Below, one piece after another: positions 34,243 through 42,277 of a stretch of DNA of 64,000 nucleotides (its first letter is position 1; the number at the start of each line of letters is the position of its first letter). The stretch comes from Hoeflea_A sp965228785. GTDB taxonomy: Bacteria; Pseudomonadota; Alphaproteobacteria; Rhizobiales; Rhizobiaceae. Position numbers and translations under genes: made by a program. Below the pieces are notes generated by a model. The model was not told the origin of the DNA. It saw only the letters and a list, made by a program, of their open reading frames with translations, and did no database searches. Location: NCBI GenBank assembly GCA_965228785.1, contig CBDDIF010000002.1, positions 3,596,001 to 3,660,000 on the forward strand, read 5' to 3'.

Positions 34243-35787
34243 TCAGGTTGAAGTGTCTGTCAGCAGCTGCTTGAGCTTGCCGCGCATGATCTTTCGGGTT
34301 GGCGTCAACGGCATGGCGTCGACGATCTGCAGTCGTTCCGGCCATTTGTATTTTGCGATCTGACGCTCGTCGAGCAGCGCCGTGACGTCATCAAGGGTCA
34401 GCGCCGCACCGTCGCGCAGTTGAACGCACAGGCAGGCGCGCTCGCCGAGGCCCGGATCAGGATAGGGCACGATGGCGCAGGCCTCGATGGCATCGAGCTT
34501 GAGAATGTCCGCCTCGACATCGACCGGATTGTATTTGACGCCGCCACGATTGATCACCTCCTTGACCCGGCCGGTCAGGGTCAGGAAGCCGCCGGCATCC
34601 AGCACAGCCAGGTCGCCGGTGCGGAACCAGCCGTCATCGGTGAAGGCAGCGTCGGTCTCCGCCTGATTGTTGAGATAGCCGTCAAAGACGGAAGGACCGC
34701 GCACCTGCAATTCACCCTCTTCGCCGGCTCCGAGAGCCTGGCCATCGCCGTCGACCGTACGCAGTTCCGTGGCTTCCGACCTACGGCCTGCCGTGTTGAG
34801 GCGGGTCGGGCGTGGATCATCTGGACGGCCGAATGTGCCGGCCTGCAACTCGCTCATGCCCCAGAGCTGGATCACCGCACCGCTGCCCATTAGGTCGTCG
34901 ACCTGTTCGGCGAGCGAAGGCGGCACGGTGGAGCCGGAGAGACAGGTGAAACGGGTGGCGGCCATATGCTCGGGCTTGATCAGACCGGCGGCGCAGAAAG
35001 GCGCGAAATGGGCCGGCGCCGCGAAGATGCCGTCGGGCTGCAACTCGGTAAGCGTCGGCAGGAATTGCTGCGGGTCGAACGCCGGCATCAACGCCTGGGC
35101 TGCGCCGCTCGCCAGGCAGAGATGCATGACGAAAAGGCCGTAAAGATGAGTGTAGGGCGCGACGGATAGCATTGTCTCGTCGGCGCTGATGCCGAGCTGC
35201 CCTGCCGAGCGTTTGGCGTTGCCGAGAAAGCCGCGATATTTGTGTGGAACACCCTTCGGGCTTGCCGTGGTGCCGGAGGTATAGAGCAAGAGGAACGGAT
35301 CATCCGGCGTCAACTCGGGCAGTTGCGGCTCGCCTCTTAGATCGGAGAACGTCGTCGTGCCTTCGACCGGCGCTCCGACCGCGATGACCGTCTCGAGCGC
35401 TGGCAGCGAGGTGCTCATGGCCTGCATTTCGGCGGCTGGAGACATGTCCTTGAACGCCGACAGGCCGACCGCCATGCGGGCGCCGCTGTGTTCCAGCAGG
35501 TGGCCAAGCTCCGCCTGTCGATAGGGCATGTGAAGCGTCTGGGCGATGCCGCCGCAGGCGGTCACGGCGAGGAAGGCAACAACAAAGGCATCGGTATTGG
35601 GAAGCTGCAGGGCGACGACATCGCCCTTGCGCAGGCCCAGCTCCTGCAGACCGGCCGCCGTGTTGCTGACACGATCCGCCAGCGCCGCGTAGGTGAGCGG
35701 GCCGCCAGCGCCGACAATCGCCGGTCCATCCGGCGTCGCTTCGGCATGCCGCCGCAGCCAGTTCCACAATGTGTCGTCGTGTTGCAT
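34243..35787 (-). CDS. AMP-forming acyl/aryl-CoA ligase
   Basis: A 514-residue ANL-superfamily ligase: P-loop LLYTSGTTASPKGVPH at about 175-190, adenylate motif QLWGMSE mid-protein, TGDLAVLD near residue 390, and the final catalytic lysine in LTPTRKIMRGK near residue 500. It activates a carboxylate through an acyl-AMP to the CoA thioester. With the downstream hydroxylase/reductase fusion, salicylate or anthranilate is the likely substrate, but this is inferred. GGGGAGG precedes the ATG at 35787. Confidence 0.87.
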   Translation of the reverse strand: MQHDDTLWNWLRRHAEATPDGPAIVGAGGPLTYAALADRVSNTAAGLQELGLRKGDVVALQLPNTDAFVVAFLAVTACGGIAQTLHMPYRQAELGHLLEHSGARMAVGLSAFKDMSPAAEMQAMSTSLPALETVIAVGAPVEGTTTFSDLRGEPQLPELTPDDPFLLLYTSGTTASPKGVPHKYRGFLGNAKRSAGQLGISADETMLSVAPYTHLYGLFVMHLCLASGAAQALMPAFDPQQFLPTLTELQPDGIFAAPAHFAPFCAAGLIKPEHMAATRFTCLSGSTVPPSLAEQVDDLMGSGAVIQLWGMSELQAGTFGRPDDPRPTRLNTAGRRSEATELRTVDGDGQALGAGEEGELQVRGPSVFDGYLNNQAETDAAFTDDGWFRTGDLAVLDAGGFLTLTGRVKEVINRGGVKYNPVDVEADILKLDAIEACAIVPYPDPGLGERACLCVQLRDGAALTLDDVTALLDERQIAKYKWPERLQIVDAMPLTPTRKIMRGKLKQLLTDTST

Positions 35788-35825
35788 CGTCCTCCCCAAG
35801 GCAGTCTTCTTTTTTGGTGGCCCGT

Positions 35826-36251
35826 TCAGGCAGTGCAGTAGGTCTCGATCCTCTCCCTCAGGTCTTGCGGAAACGGTTCGGATCGCGGCGGCTCGACCTC
35901 GAAGTCGCTGTGGACAAGAGTCGGCTCCGCCTGCAGCATGTCCTGCCCATCGGGGCGACGGGCGGTTACCGACAGGGTCATGGAAGAGCGACCGAGTTTC
36001 TTGACCGAGAGAAACCAGTCGATCACGTCGCCAAGTTTGCCGGGCCGCAGAAACTCGACGTTCATGTGTACCGTCGGCATGCTCTTGCCGTCGCGTTGGT
36101 GCAGGTCATCGAAGGAATAGTTGAGCGGGCCGTTGAACCAGTCTTCGACGACGCCGTTGAGATGCTCGAGAAGCCGCGGATAGAAGGCGATGCCGGCTGG
36201 ATCACAATCGGCAAATCGCACAGGACGCGTGACTGTGAAGATACGGGCCAC
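35826..36251 (-). CDS. Hotdog-fold acyl-CoA thioesterase (4-hydroxybenzoyl-CoA thioesterase type)
   Basis: A protein of about 141 residues with the 4HBT active-site pattern FADCDPAGIAFYPRLLEH at about 11-28, including the catalytic aspartate. It would release a free acid from an aryl-CoA product such as gentisyl-CoA. The start is uncertain: GTG at 36251 gives the family N-terminus but has no clear ribosome-binding site. The edge of an inserted repeat element lies only 6 bp upstream, so the element may have replaced the native leader. Reading frames further upstream run into that element. Confidence 0.78.
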   Translation of the reverse strand: MARIFTVTRPVRFADCDPAGIAFYPRLLEHLNGVVEDWFNGPLNYSFDDLHQRDGKSMPTVHMNVEFLRPGKLGDVIDWFLSVKKLGRSSMTLSVTARRPDGQDMLQAEPTLVHSDFEVEPPRSEPFPQDLRERIETYCTA

Positions 36252-36253
36252 GA

Positions 36254-36448
36254 TTAGGGTCTGTCGACTTGCAGGCTTGCGATGTCGGCGCAGCCCATTT
36301 TGTTGCTGGCTAGGCGCGAAACGCGCCGTAGTGTGGGCCACTTCAAGCGTTTCGCAACGACGTCCAGCGGCGAAATGGGCTTCGTCCCGAAGGGATTTGG
36401 CCAGATTTGCCCACTGTCGCCCCCTTCGTCGTCGAATATGCGCTGCAT
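36254..36448 (-). CDS. Small ORF carried almost entirely inside the repeat element
   Basis: A 64-codon ORF on the minus strand starts at ATG 36448, 6 bases after AGGAGGAAGGAC, a near-perfect ribosome-binding site. It runs through the left terminal repeat to a TAA that lies partly outside the element. The product (MQRIFDDEGGDSGQIWPN...) is polar and basic and matches no family I recognise. It is too short for a transposase. It may be spurious; the strong ribosome-binding site is the reason to record it. Confidence 0.25.
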   Translation of the reverse strand: MQRIFDDEGGDSGQIWPNPFGTKPISPLDVVAKRLKWPTLRRVSRLASNKMGCADIASLQVDRP

Positions 36449-36523
36449 GTCCTTCCTCCTCAGCGAACGACATTGAACAAATCTGGTCAAACCGACACCA
36501 CAAGCCTGCATGTCGACAGACCC
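36257..36523. mobile_element. MITE-like non-autonomous element with 23-bp terminal inverted repeats
   Basis: The 23 bp at 36257-36279 (beginning GGGTCTGTCGACTTGCAGG) and those at 36501-36523 are inverted repeats of each other with one mismatch (T/A at position 12). They bound a 267-bp unit. Inside, a second imperfect inverted pair is visible (CCAGATTTG near 36400 and CAAATCTGG near 36479). There is no room for a transposase. No clear target-site duplication is visible in the flanks. It lies exactly between the thioesterase gene and the hydroxylase/reductase gene of one operon. Confidence 0.7.
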
Positions 36524-36524
36524 C

Positions 36525-38888
36525 TCACTCGGCCGCCTGTTGCGTGGGCTTGGCATGCCGTGTCGGACGCGCCTTGCGCGCCATTTCAATCGACGCCTCG
36601 CGCACCTTGGCCTGCTCGCGATAGGCCTGGTCGCGGCCGCTGAGATATTGCGGCGGCCAGTGGCCGACCATCGCGCCGTAATTGGCGGCGGCGCGACGGG
36701 TGAAATAAGGATCCCACAGATGCGGTCGGGCGAGCGCCACCAGGTCGGCACGCCGCGTGTGCAGGATCGTGTTGACCTGTGCCGCTTCCGTGATGTTGCC
36801 AACGGCCATGGTGGCAATCTTCGGAACGTTACGCACAGCTTCAGCAAATGGCGTCTGGAACATGCGACCGTAGATCGGCTGCTGGTCGGGCACGGTCTGG
36901 CCGGCCGACACGTCGATGAGATCGCAGCCTGCTTCATGGAAAGCGTTGGCGATGGCGAACAGGTCTTCCTCGCTCAAGCCGCCTTCTTTCCAGTCGGTCG
37001 CCGATACACGCACCGACATCGGCTTTTCGCGCGGCCAGACGTCGCGCATGGCATTGAAGACTTCAAGCGGGAAACGCACCCGGTTCTCGGCCGAACCGCC
37101 ATACTCGTCAGTGCGCTGGTTGGTCAGCGGCGACAGGAAGGACGCAAGCAGGTAGCCGTGGGCACAGTGCAGCTCCAGCATGTCGAAACCGGCGCGGGCG
37201 GCGCGTTCCGTTGCCTGGACGAAATCCTCGCGGATGCGGTCCATTTCAGCCCGGTTGAGTTCGCGTGGCACCTGGCTGACACCATCGAAATAGGGGATCG
37301 GGGAGGCCGACTGCAATGGCCAGTTCTTGTCCTGATCGGCGATCGGATAGTCGGCTTCCTCCCAGCCGAGCTGGGTCGAGCCCTTGCGACCGGAATGACC
37401 GAGCTGCATGCAGAATTTGGTCTCGGAATTGGCATGAACGAAATCGACGATGCGCTTCCACTGCGCCTCGTGCTCGTCGTTCCACAGGCCCGGACAGCCC
37501 AGCGTGATACGGGCGTCCGGCGACGGGCATGACATCTCGGCATAGATCATGCCCATGCCGCCCAGCGCGTGCGAGGTGTAGTGGACGAAATGCCAGTCGG
37601 TGAGATTGCCGTCCTCGTCGGCCGAATACTGGGCCATTGGAGACATGACCACCCGGTTCGGGATCTCCAGTTCGCGCAGCTTGAGTGGCGTGAACATCGG
37701 AGTTGGCCGGGTCTTGCGCACGTCGACGCCGGTCTCCCGGTAGTAGCGCTCATACCAGGCGGTATCGGCCTTTTCGACGAAGCTCGGGTCGCGCAGTATC
37801 AGATTGTCATAGGTGATCGATTTCGCTCTGCACATGACGACCATGGCGAACTGCATCGGGTCCATGTCCCAGGAGCGGCCCATGTGTTCAAACCAGGCCA
37901 GCGACACGTCGGCATTGTGCTGAATGATCTGGCAGGGTGTGCGGCGTTCGTCGTCATAGGCCTTGAAGGCTGCCTCGACCGATTGCTCGGAATGCTCCAG
38001 AACGGCATCGGAAAGGGCGATGCCGCATTCCATTGCCAGCTTGGTTCCTGAGCCGATGGAAAAATGCGCCGAGGCCTTGGCGTCGCCGAGAATGACGATG
38101 TTTTCGTGATACCATTTCTCGCAGAAAATGCGTGGGAACTTGCGCCAGTTGGAGCGGTTCAGCAGCAACTCGTGGCCCTGCAGCTCGTCGGCGTAGATCT
38201 CCGCCAGCTTGTCGCGCGAGCCTTCCTCGTCGAATTCCTCGAAACCGTGACCCTGCCAGCAGGCCTCGTCCATCTCGAACACCCAGGTCGAGGCATCGGC
38301 CTGGTACTGGTAGGTGTGCGCACAGATGATGCCGTGCTCGGTCATTCGGAAGAAATAGTTGAATTCGTCCATCGGCCGGGTCGAGCCCATCCAGCAGAAC
38401 CGGTTGGCCTTGTGTGTGATTGATGGCTGGAAGTGTTCGGCAAAGTGATCGCGGATGGCGGAATTGATGCCGTCGGACGCGAGTATGATGTCGGAATCGG
38501 CAAACTGCTGCTGAATCTCCGGCGGATTGATGCGGGCCGAAAAGTGCATCGGGATATCGAGTTCGCTGCAGCGTTCCTGCAAAATCCTGAGCAGAGTGAA
38601 GCGCGACGTACCGCAGAAACCGTTGCCAGCGCAGCGAATTTCCTCGCCCTTGAAGTGAATGGCCACGTCGTCCCAATAGGCGAAATGATCGCGTATCTTT
38701 TCGTAGGTCTCGGGGTCGCGTGACAGGAACTCGTCGAGCGTATCGTCCGAGAACACCACACCGAATCCGAACGTGTCGTCTGCGCGGTTCTGCTCATAGA
38801 CCTCGATATTCCAGTCGGGCCGCGCTTTCTTGGTCAGGATCGCGAAATAGAGACCGCCCGGGCCGCCGCCCACCACCGTGATCTTCAT
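36525..38888 (-). CDS. Bifunctional aryl-CoA hydroxylase / old-yellow-enzyme reductase fusion
   Basis: A 787-residue fusion. Residues 1-375 form a class A FAD monooxygenase (VVGGGPGG at 6-13, GDAKASAHFSIGSG at 268-281). Residues 399-765 form an FMN old-yellow-enzyme-type reductase (NRVVMSPMAQYSA, LGHSGRKG, ELHCAHGYLLASFLSP). This architecture is known in 2-aminobenzoyl-CoA monooxygenase/reductase and salicylyl-CoA 5-hydroxylase. The neighbouring CoA ligase and thioesterase fit salicylate to gentisate or an anthranilate route. GGAGG precedes ATG at 38888. A repeat element follows its stop codon directly. Confidence 0.87.
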   Translation of the reverse strand: MKITVVGGGPGGLYFAILTKKARPDWNIEVYEQNRADDTFGFGVVFSDDTLDEFLSRDPETYEKIRDHFAYWDDVAIHFKGEEIRCAGNGFCGTSRFTLLRILQERCSELDIPMHFSARINPPEIQQQFADSDIILASDGINSAIRDHFAEHFQPSITHKANRFCWMGSTRPMDEFNYFFRMTEHGIICAHTYQYQADASTWVFEMDEACWQGHGFEEFDEEGSRDKLAEIYADELQGHELLLNRSNWRKFPRIFCEKWYHENIVILGDAKASAHFSIGSGTKLAMECGIALSDAVLEHSEQSVEAAFKAYDDERRTPCQIIQHNADVSLAWFEHMGRSWDMDPMQFAMVVMCRAKSITYDNLILRDPSFVEKADTAWYERYYRETGVDVRKTRPTPMFTPLKLRELEIPNRVVMSPMAQYSADEDGNLTDWHFVHYTSHALGGMGMIYAEMSCPSPDARITLGCPGLWNDEHEAQWKRIVDFVHANSETKFCMQLGHSGRKGSTQLGWEEADYPIADQDKNWPLQSASPIPYFDGVSQVPRELNRAEMDRIREDFVQATERAARAGFDMLELHCAHGYLLASFLSPLTNQRTDEYGGSAENRVRFPLEVFNAMRDVWPREKPMSVRVSATDWKEGGLSEEDLFAIANAFHEAGCDLIDVSAGQTVPDQQPIYGRMFQTPFAEAVRNVPKIATMAVGNITEAAQVNTILHTRRADLVALARPHLWDPYFTRRAAANYGAMVGHWPPQYLSGRDQAYREQAKVREASIEMARKARPTRHAKPTQQAAE

Positions 38889-38919
38889 GCCAGCCTCCAA
38901 GGCCGTATCGTTATTTAGT

Positions 38920-38944
38920 TTACATATAAATATTTCATATATAA
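38920..38944. promoter_or_regulatory. Candidate MarR operator between marR and the hydroxylase gene
   Basis: TTACATAT (38920-38927) and ATATATAA (38937-38944) form imperfect inverted arms around a 9-bp AT spacer. They lie in the 173-bp gap between divergent genes, close to the hydroxylase start. AT-rich palindromes of this size are typical MarR sites. Confidence 0.5.
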
Positions 38945-39061
38945 GATAATTGCAACAGCTTTTTGACAGCCGCGGGAGGAACCCGGTCGACAGCGTGCCG
39001 AGAACGCAGCGGGGCGGCGCATCGATTGGCAGATCAGGGAGCGAGGTGGTATTTCCCTGTC

Positions 39062-39553
39062 ATGGATATTGACGAGACGATTGCCGCGGACAGCGGCTCG
39101 GTCGAAGACCTCTACAGCGAACGGCAACGGCGCGTGCTGCGGCTGTGGCTGCGCCTGGTGCGCACGTCACGCCGCATCGAATCCGAGGTCGGTGCCAAGA
39201 TGATGCACGCCTACGGCACCCGTTTTGTCCGCTTCGACGTGCTGTCGCAGCTCTACCGGGCGCCCGACCGCCGCCTGTCGATCGGCGATCTCGGCGCCAG
39301 CCTGCTCGCTCCGTCCGGCAACATCTCTTCGCTTCTCGACCGCATGGAGGCCGACGGGCTGGTCAAGCGGGTCGCCGACCCGGCCGACCGCCGCCGCTTC
39401 ATGATCCGTCTCACCGAGAAGGGTCTGGCCGCCTTCAACGACATGGCCCTCGCCAATGCCCACTGGGTCGCCACCGCCTTCGATGCCATCGACGACGCAA
39501 CGCTCGACCGGCTGCATGACGAGCTGGGCGCGATCGAGGCGATTCACGAGTGA
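39062..39553 (+). CDS. MarR-family regulator of the aromatic cluster
   Basis: A 163-residue MarR protein with winged helix (LSIGDLGASLLAPSGNISSLLDRMEADGL) and the DxR-x-R wing (PADRRRFMIRLTEKG). It is divergent from the hydroxylase/reductase gene and probably represses it until an aromatic acid or its CoA thioester binds. ATG at 39062 starts the conserved part; an upstream in-frame extension has no support. Confidence 0.87.
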   Translation: MDIDETIAADSGSVEDLYSERQRRVLRLWLRLVRTSRRIESEVGAKMMHAYGTRFVRFDVLSQLYRAPDRRLSIGDLGASLLAPSGNISSLLDRMEADGLVKRVADPADRRRFMIRLTEKGLAAFNDMALANAHWVATAFDAIDDATLDRLHDELGAIEAIHE

Positions 39554-39606
39554 GCCATCGGCAAACTGCCCAAATACGGGCTGCCAACGCGACATTAGAG
39601 GGTAAT

Positions 39607-40278
39607 ATGCATATTGGCTTGATAGGTGGCATTGGTCCTGCCGCAACGGATTACTACTATCGAAAACTGATAAAGGCTTACGCTGAGAGCAACAGCGATC
39701 TCGATTTGACGATCGTTCACGCTGACACTCCTACTCTTCTTGCAAACTTGGAGGCTGGTCGGAAAGAAGCTCAGACCACGATTTATCGAAGACTGACAAG
39801 CAGGCTGAAATCCGCCGGTGCAGAATGCGTCGGCGTCACATCAATCGCTGGACACTTTTGCATTGAGGAATTTGAGAAGATTTCTGAACTGCCCGTCGTC
39901 AATATATTGACCGCTGTCAGCGACGAGATCCGCACACGACAATACGAGACTGTTGGAATTATCGGCACCAAAACAGTGATGGAAACTCGATTTTACGGCG
40001 GTATATCGAGCGCGAAGGTCGTAGTGCCGCCTTCTGATGAATTGGAGGCCGTTCACAGAGCATATACAGAAATGGCCACTCTTGGTGCAGCTCGAAAACA
40101 GCATTCCGACATTTTCACCGCCGCCTGTCACAACATGATTGAAACCCATGGTGCACAGGCCATCATGATGGGCGGAACAGACTTGGCCCTTGTCTACAAT
40201 TCAGAGAATGCACCATTCCCGATAATAGATTGTGCGGGCATTCACGTCAGTTCAATCGTCCAACAAGCGGCAAGCTAA
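39607..40278 (+). CDS. Asp/Glu racemase-superfamily protein with unusual active site
   Basis: A 223-residue protein with the family N-terminus (IGLIGGIGPAATDYYYRK). Both canonical cysteines are missing: the first (CNTAH type) reads S79-I-A-G-H and the second (GCTE type) reads G189-G190-T-D. It is therefore unlikely to be a normal two-base racemase. Codon use and base composition are clearly more AT-rich than in the flanking marR and ABC genes. GAGGG precedes the ATG; a GTG at 39550 overlapping marR is less likely. Partners are unknown. Confidence 0.8.
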   Translation: MHIGLIGGIGPAATDYYYRKLIKAYAESNSDLDLTIVHADTPTLLANLEAGRKEAQTTIYRRLTSRLKSAGAECVGVTSIAGHFCIEEFEKISELPVVNILTAVSDEIRTRQYETVGIIGTKTVMETRFYGGISSAKVVVPPSDELEAVHRAYTEMATLGAARKQHSDIFTAACHNMIETHGAQAIMMGGTDLALVYNSENAPFPIIDCAGIHVSSIVQQAAS

Positions 40279-40343
40279 CACGTCATTTCGAACCTTATCA
40301 AAAACTCCTTTGCCGACCGGCCCAATCCTCAATCTCATAACCG

Positions 40344-40377
40344 TGCCTCGATCCGAGGCAGGGCTGCCTAATTTTTT
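40344..40377 (+). terminator. Intrinsic terminator after the racemase-family gene
   Basis: Two overlapping hairpins are possible: TGCCTCG/CGAGGCA (40344-40360, 3-nt loop) and AGGCA/TGCCT (40356-40369, 4-nt loop). Six T follow the second (40372-40377). The downstream hairpin with the T-run has the form of a rho-independent terminator, and the mutually exclusive upstream hairpin could modulate it. Confidence 0.6.
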
Positions 40378-40426
40378 GTCTTGATCAAAAAATGTTCATG
40401 CGGTTCGATGGGGCGTGACCGAAACA

Positions 40427-41443
40427 ATGAGAATATCCATGATCAGATCTTTATTTGCCGCAGCCGCCGTGGTCGCGGCCCTTTCCACCGGCGCTCTCGC
40501 CCAGGAAAAAATCAATTTCGCCCTCGACTGGAAGTTCGAGGGTCCGTCCGCACCCTATTTCGTTGCTATCGACAAGGGCTATTTCGAAGGCGAAGGCCTT
40601 TCGGTGGAAGTTGCCGAAGGCAGAGGCTCGCTCGATGCCATTCCGAAAGTCGCAACCGGTGCGTTTCCGATCGGCTTTGCCGATATCAATTCGCTGATGC
40701 GGTTTCTCGACCAGAACCCGGGTGCTCCCGTCACCGCGGTGATGATGGTGTACGACAAACCGCCGTTCGCTGTGGTCGGGCGCAAATCGCTCGGCATTGA
40801 AACGCCGAAGGATCTCGAAGGCAAAGTGCTGGGCGCGCCGCCGCCGGACGGCGCCTGGGCACAGTTCCCCATCTTCGCCGCCGAAAACGGCCTGGACATG
40901 GACGCCATCACCGTCGAGCCCGTCGGCTTTCCCACTCGCGAGCCGATGTTGGCCGAAGGAAAGGTCGCAGCTGTAACCGGGTTCTCCTTTTCCTCGACGT
41001 TGAACCTGAAGCGGCTTGGCATCCCGTTGGAAGACCAGAGCATTCTCCTTATGAGCGACCATGGTGTGTCGCTCTACGGCAATGCCATTGTGGTCAATAC
41101 GGATTTCGCCAAGGAAAATCCCGAGCTCGTGGCCGGTTTCATCAAAGCGGTGGGCAAGGCCTGGAAAGACGCGGTCGCCGACCCGGCCGGCGCCATCGAA
41201 AGCCTTATCAAGCGCAATCCGGCGGCTGACGCGGCGCTCGAAACCGAGCGTCTGCAGATGGCCATAGACGCCAATGTCCTGACCGACGCCGTCAAGGCAA
41301 ACGGGATGGGCAATATCGATGCGGATCGCATGGCAAAGGCCATCGAACAGACCAAATCGGTCTACGAGTTCCAGACGGATCCGGATCCGGCGCTCTATTT
41401 CGACGGCTCCTTCCTGCCTGACGACAAGATCATGCTGCAATAA
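40427..41443 (+). CDS. NMT1/THI5-like ABC transporter substrate-binding protein
   Basis: A 338-residue periplasmic binding protein with a signal peptide (ending TGALAQ) and the NMT1-type start INFALDWKFEGPSAPYFVAIDKGYFEGEGL. The family binds pyrimidine precursors, taurine, nitrate or small aromatic compounds; the ligand here is not evident. It heads a three-gene ABC operon. Starts at 40427 or 40439 both keep the signal peptide; the GTG at 40415 is less likely. Confidence 0.86.
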   Translation: MRISMIRSLFAAAAVVAALSTGALAQEKINFALDWKFEGPSAPYFVAIDKGYFEGEGLSVEVAEGRGSLDAIPKVATGAFPIGFADINSLMRFLDQNPGAPVTAVMMVYDKPPFAVVGRKSLGIETPKDLEGKVLGAPPPDGAWAQFPIFAAENGLDMDAITVEPVGFPTREPMLAEGKVAAVTGFSFSSTLNLKRLGIPLEDQSILLMSDHGVSLYGNAIVVNTDFAKENPELVAGFIKAVGKAWKDAVADPAGAIESLIKRNPAADAALETERLQMAIDANVLTDAVKANGMGNIDADRMAKAIEQTKSVYEFQTDPDPALYFDGSFLPDDKIMLQ

Positions 41444-41485
41444 TTGTGACGCCGCCCGCAACAGCGGGCGGTACCTCCTGCACGC

Positions 41486-42277
41486 ATGTCAAATCTGATT
41501 GAAATCAAGGGCGTCACCCACGCCTACCAGACGCCCAATGGGCCTTTGCCGGTGCTCGATAACCTGAGCATGTCGGTACCGGAAGGCGAGTTCTGCGCTG
41601 TGGTGGGGCCGTCGGGCTGCGGCAAGTCGACTCTGACGCGATTGATCGCCGGCCTGATGAAGCCGGACACCGGCGAAGTCTGGCTTCACGGCGAGCGGGT
41701 TCGAGGTCCGCGTAAGACCGTGGGCATGGCGTTCCAGAACCCGGTGCTGCTCGAATGGCGTACCATCATGCAAAACGTGATCCTGCCCCTGGAGATCGTC
41801 GCCCCTTCAATGCCGAAGGCGGAGAAAGAAGCGCGGGCGCATGAATTGCTGGCGCTGGTGGGACTGGAAGGCTTCGAGAACAAACGGCCGTCCGAGTTGT
41901 CGGGTGGAATGCGGCAGAGGGCGTCACTTTGCCGGGCGATCGTCCACAAACCGGACGTTCTCATCATGGACGAACCGTTCGGCGCGCTCGACGCATTCAC
42001 CCGCGAAGACCTGTGGCAGACCATGCATGAATTGCGCGAGCAGGAGCCGTTCACGTCCGTGCTGATCACCCATGACCTTCGCGAAAGCGTCTTTCTGGGA
42101 GACCAGGTGTTGGTCCTGTCGGGCCGGCCTGCGACCATGCAGTATGTTCTGGACGTTGAATTCCCAGGACCGCGGGTCATCGACGGCCTGTTCGAGCCGG
42201 AATGCGTCGACATGCTGCACACCCTGCGCGACCAGATCCGGATCGCACAGGGTCGCCAGCCGGGGGACGAGAAATGA
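41486..42277 (+). CDS. NitT/TauT-family ABC transporter ATP-binding protein
   Basis: A 263-residue ABC ATPase: Walker A GPSGCGKST, signature LSGGMRQR, Walker B VLIMDEPFGALD, and the FQNPVLLEWRT segment typical of the nitrate/taurine group. Its stop overlaps the permease start (ATGA). Encoded 43 bp after the binding-protein gene. Confidence 0.9.
   Translation: MSNLIEIKGVTHAYQTPNGPLPVLDNLSMSVPEGEFCAVVGPSGCGKSTLTRLIAGLMKPDTGEVWLHGERVRGPRKTVGMAFQNPVLLEWRTIMQNVILPLEIVAPSMPKAEKEARAHELLALVGLEGFENKRPSELSGGMRQRASLCRAIVHKPDVLIMDEPFGALDAFTREDLWQTMHELREQEPFTSVLITHDLRESVFLGDQVLVLSGRPATMQYVLDVEFPGPRVIDGLFEPECVDMLHTLRDQIRIAQGRQPGDEK

Noticed and set aside
36257..36523. A CRISPR or phage attachment site at the inverted repeats.
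   Set aside because: There is one pair of inverted ends, with no spacer series, no tRNA and no integrase gene nearby.
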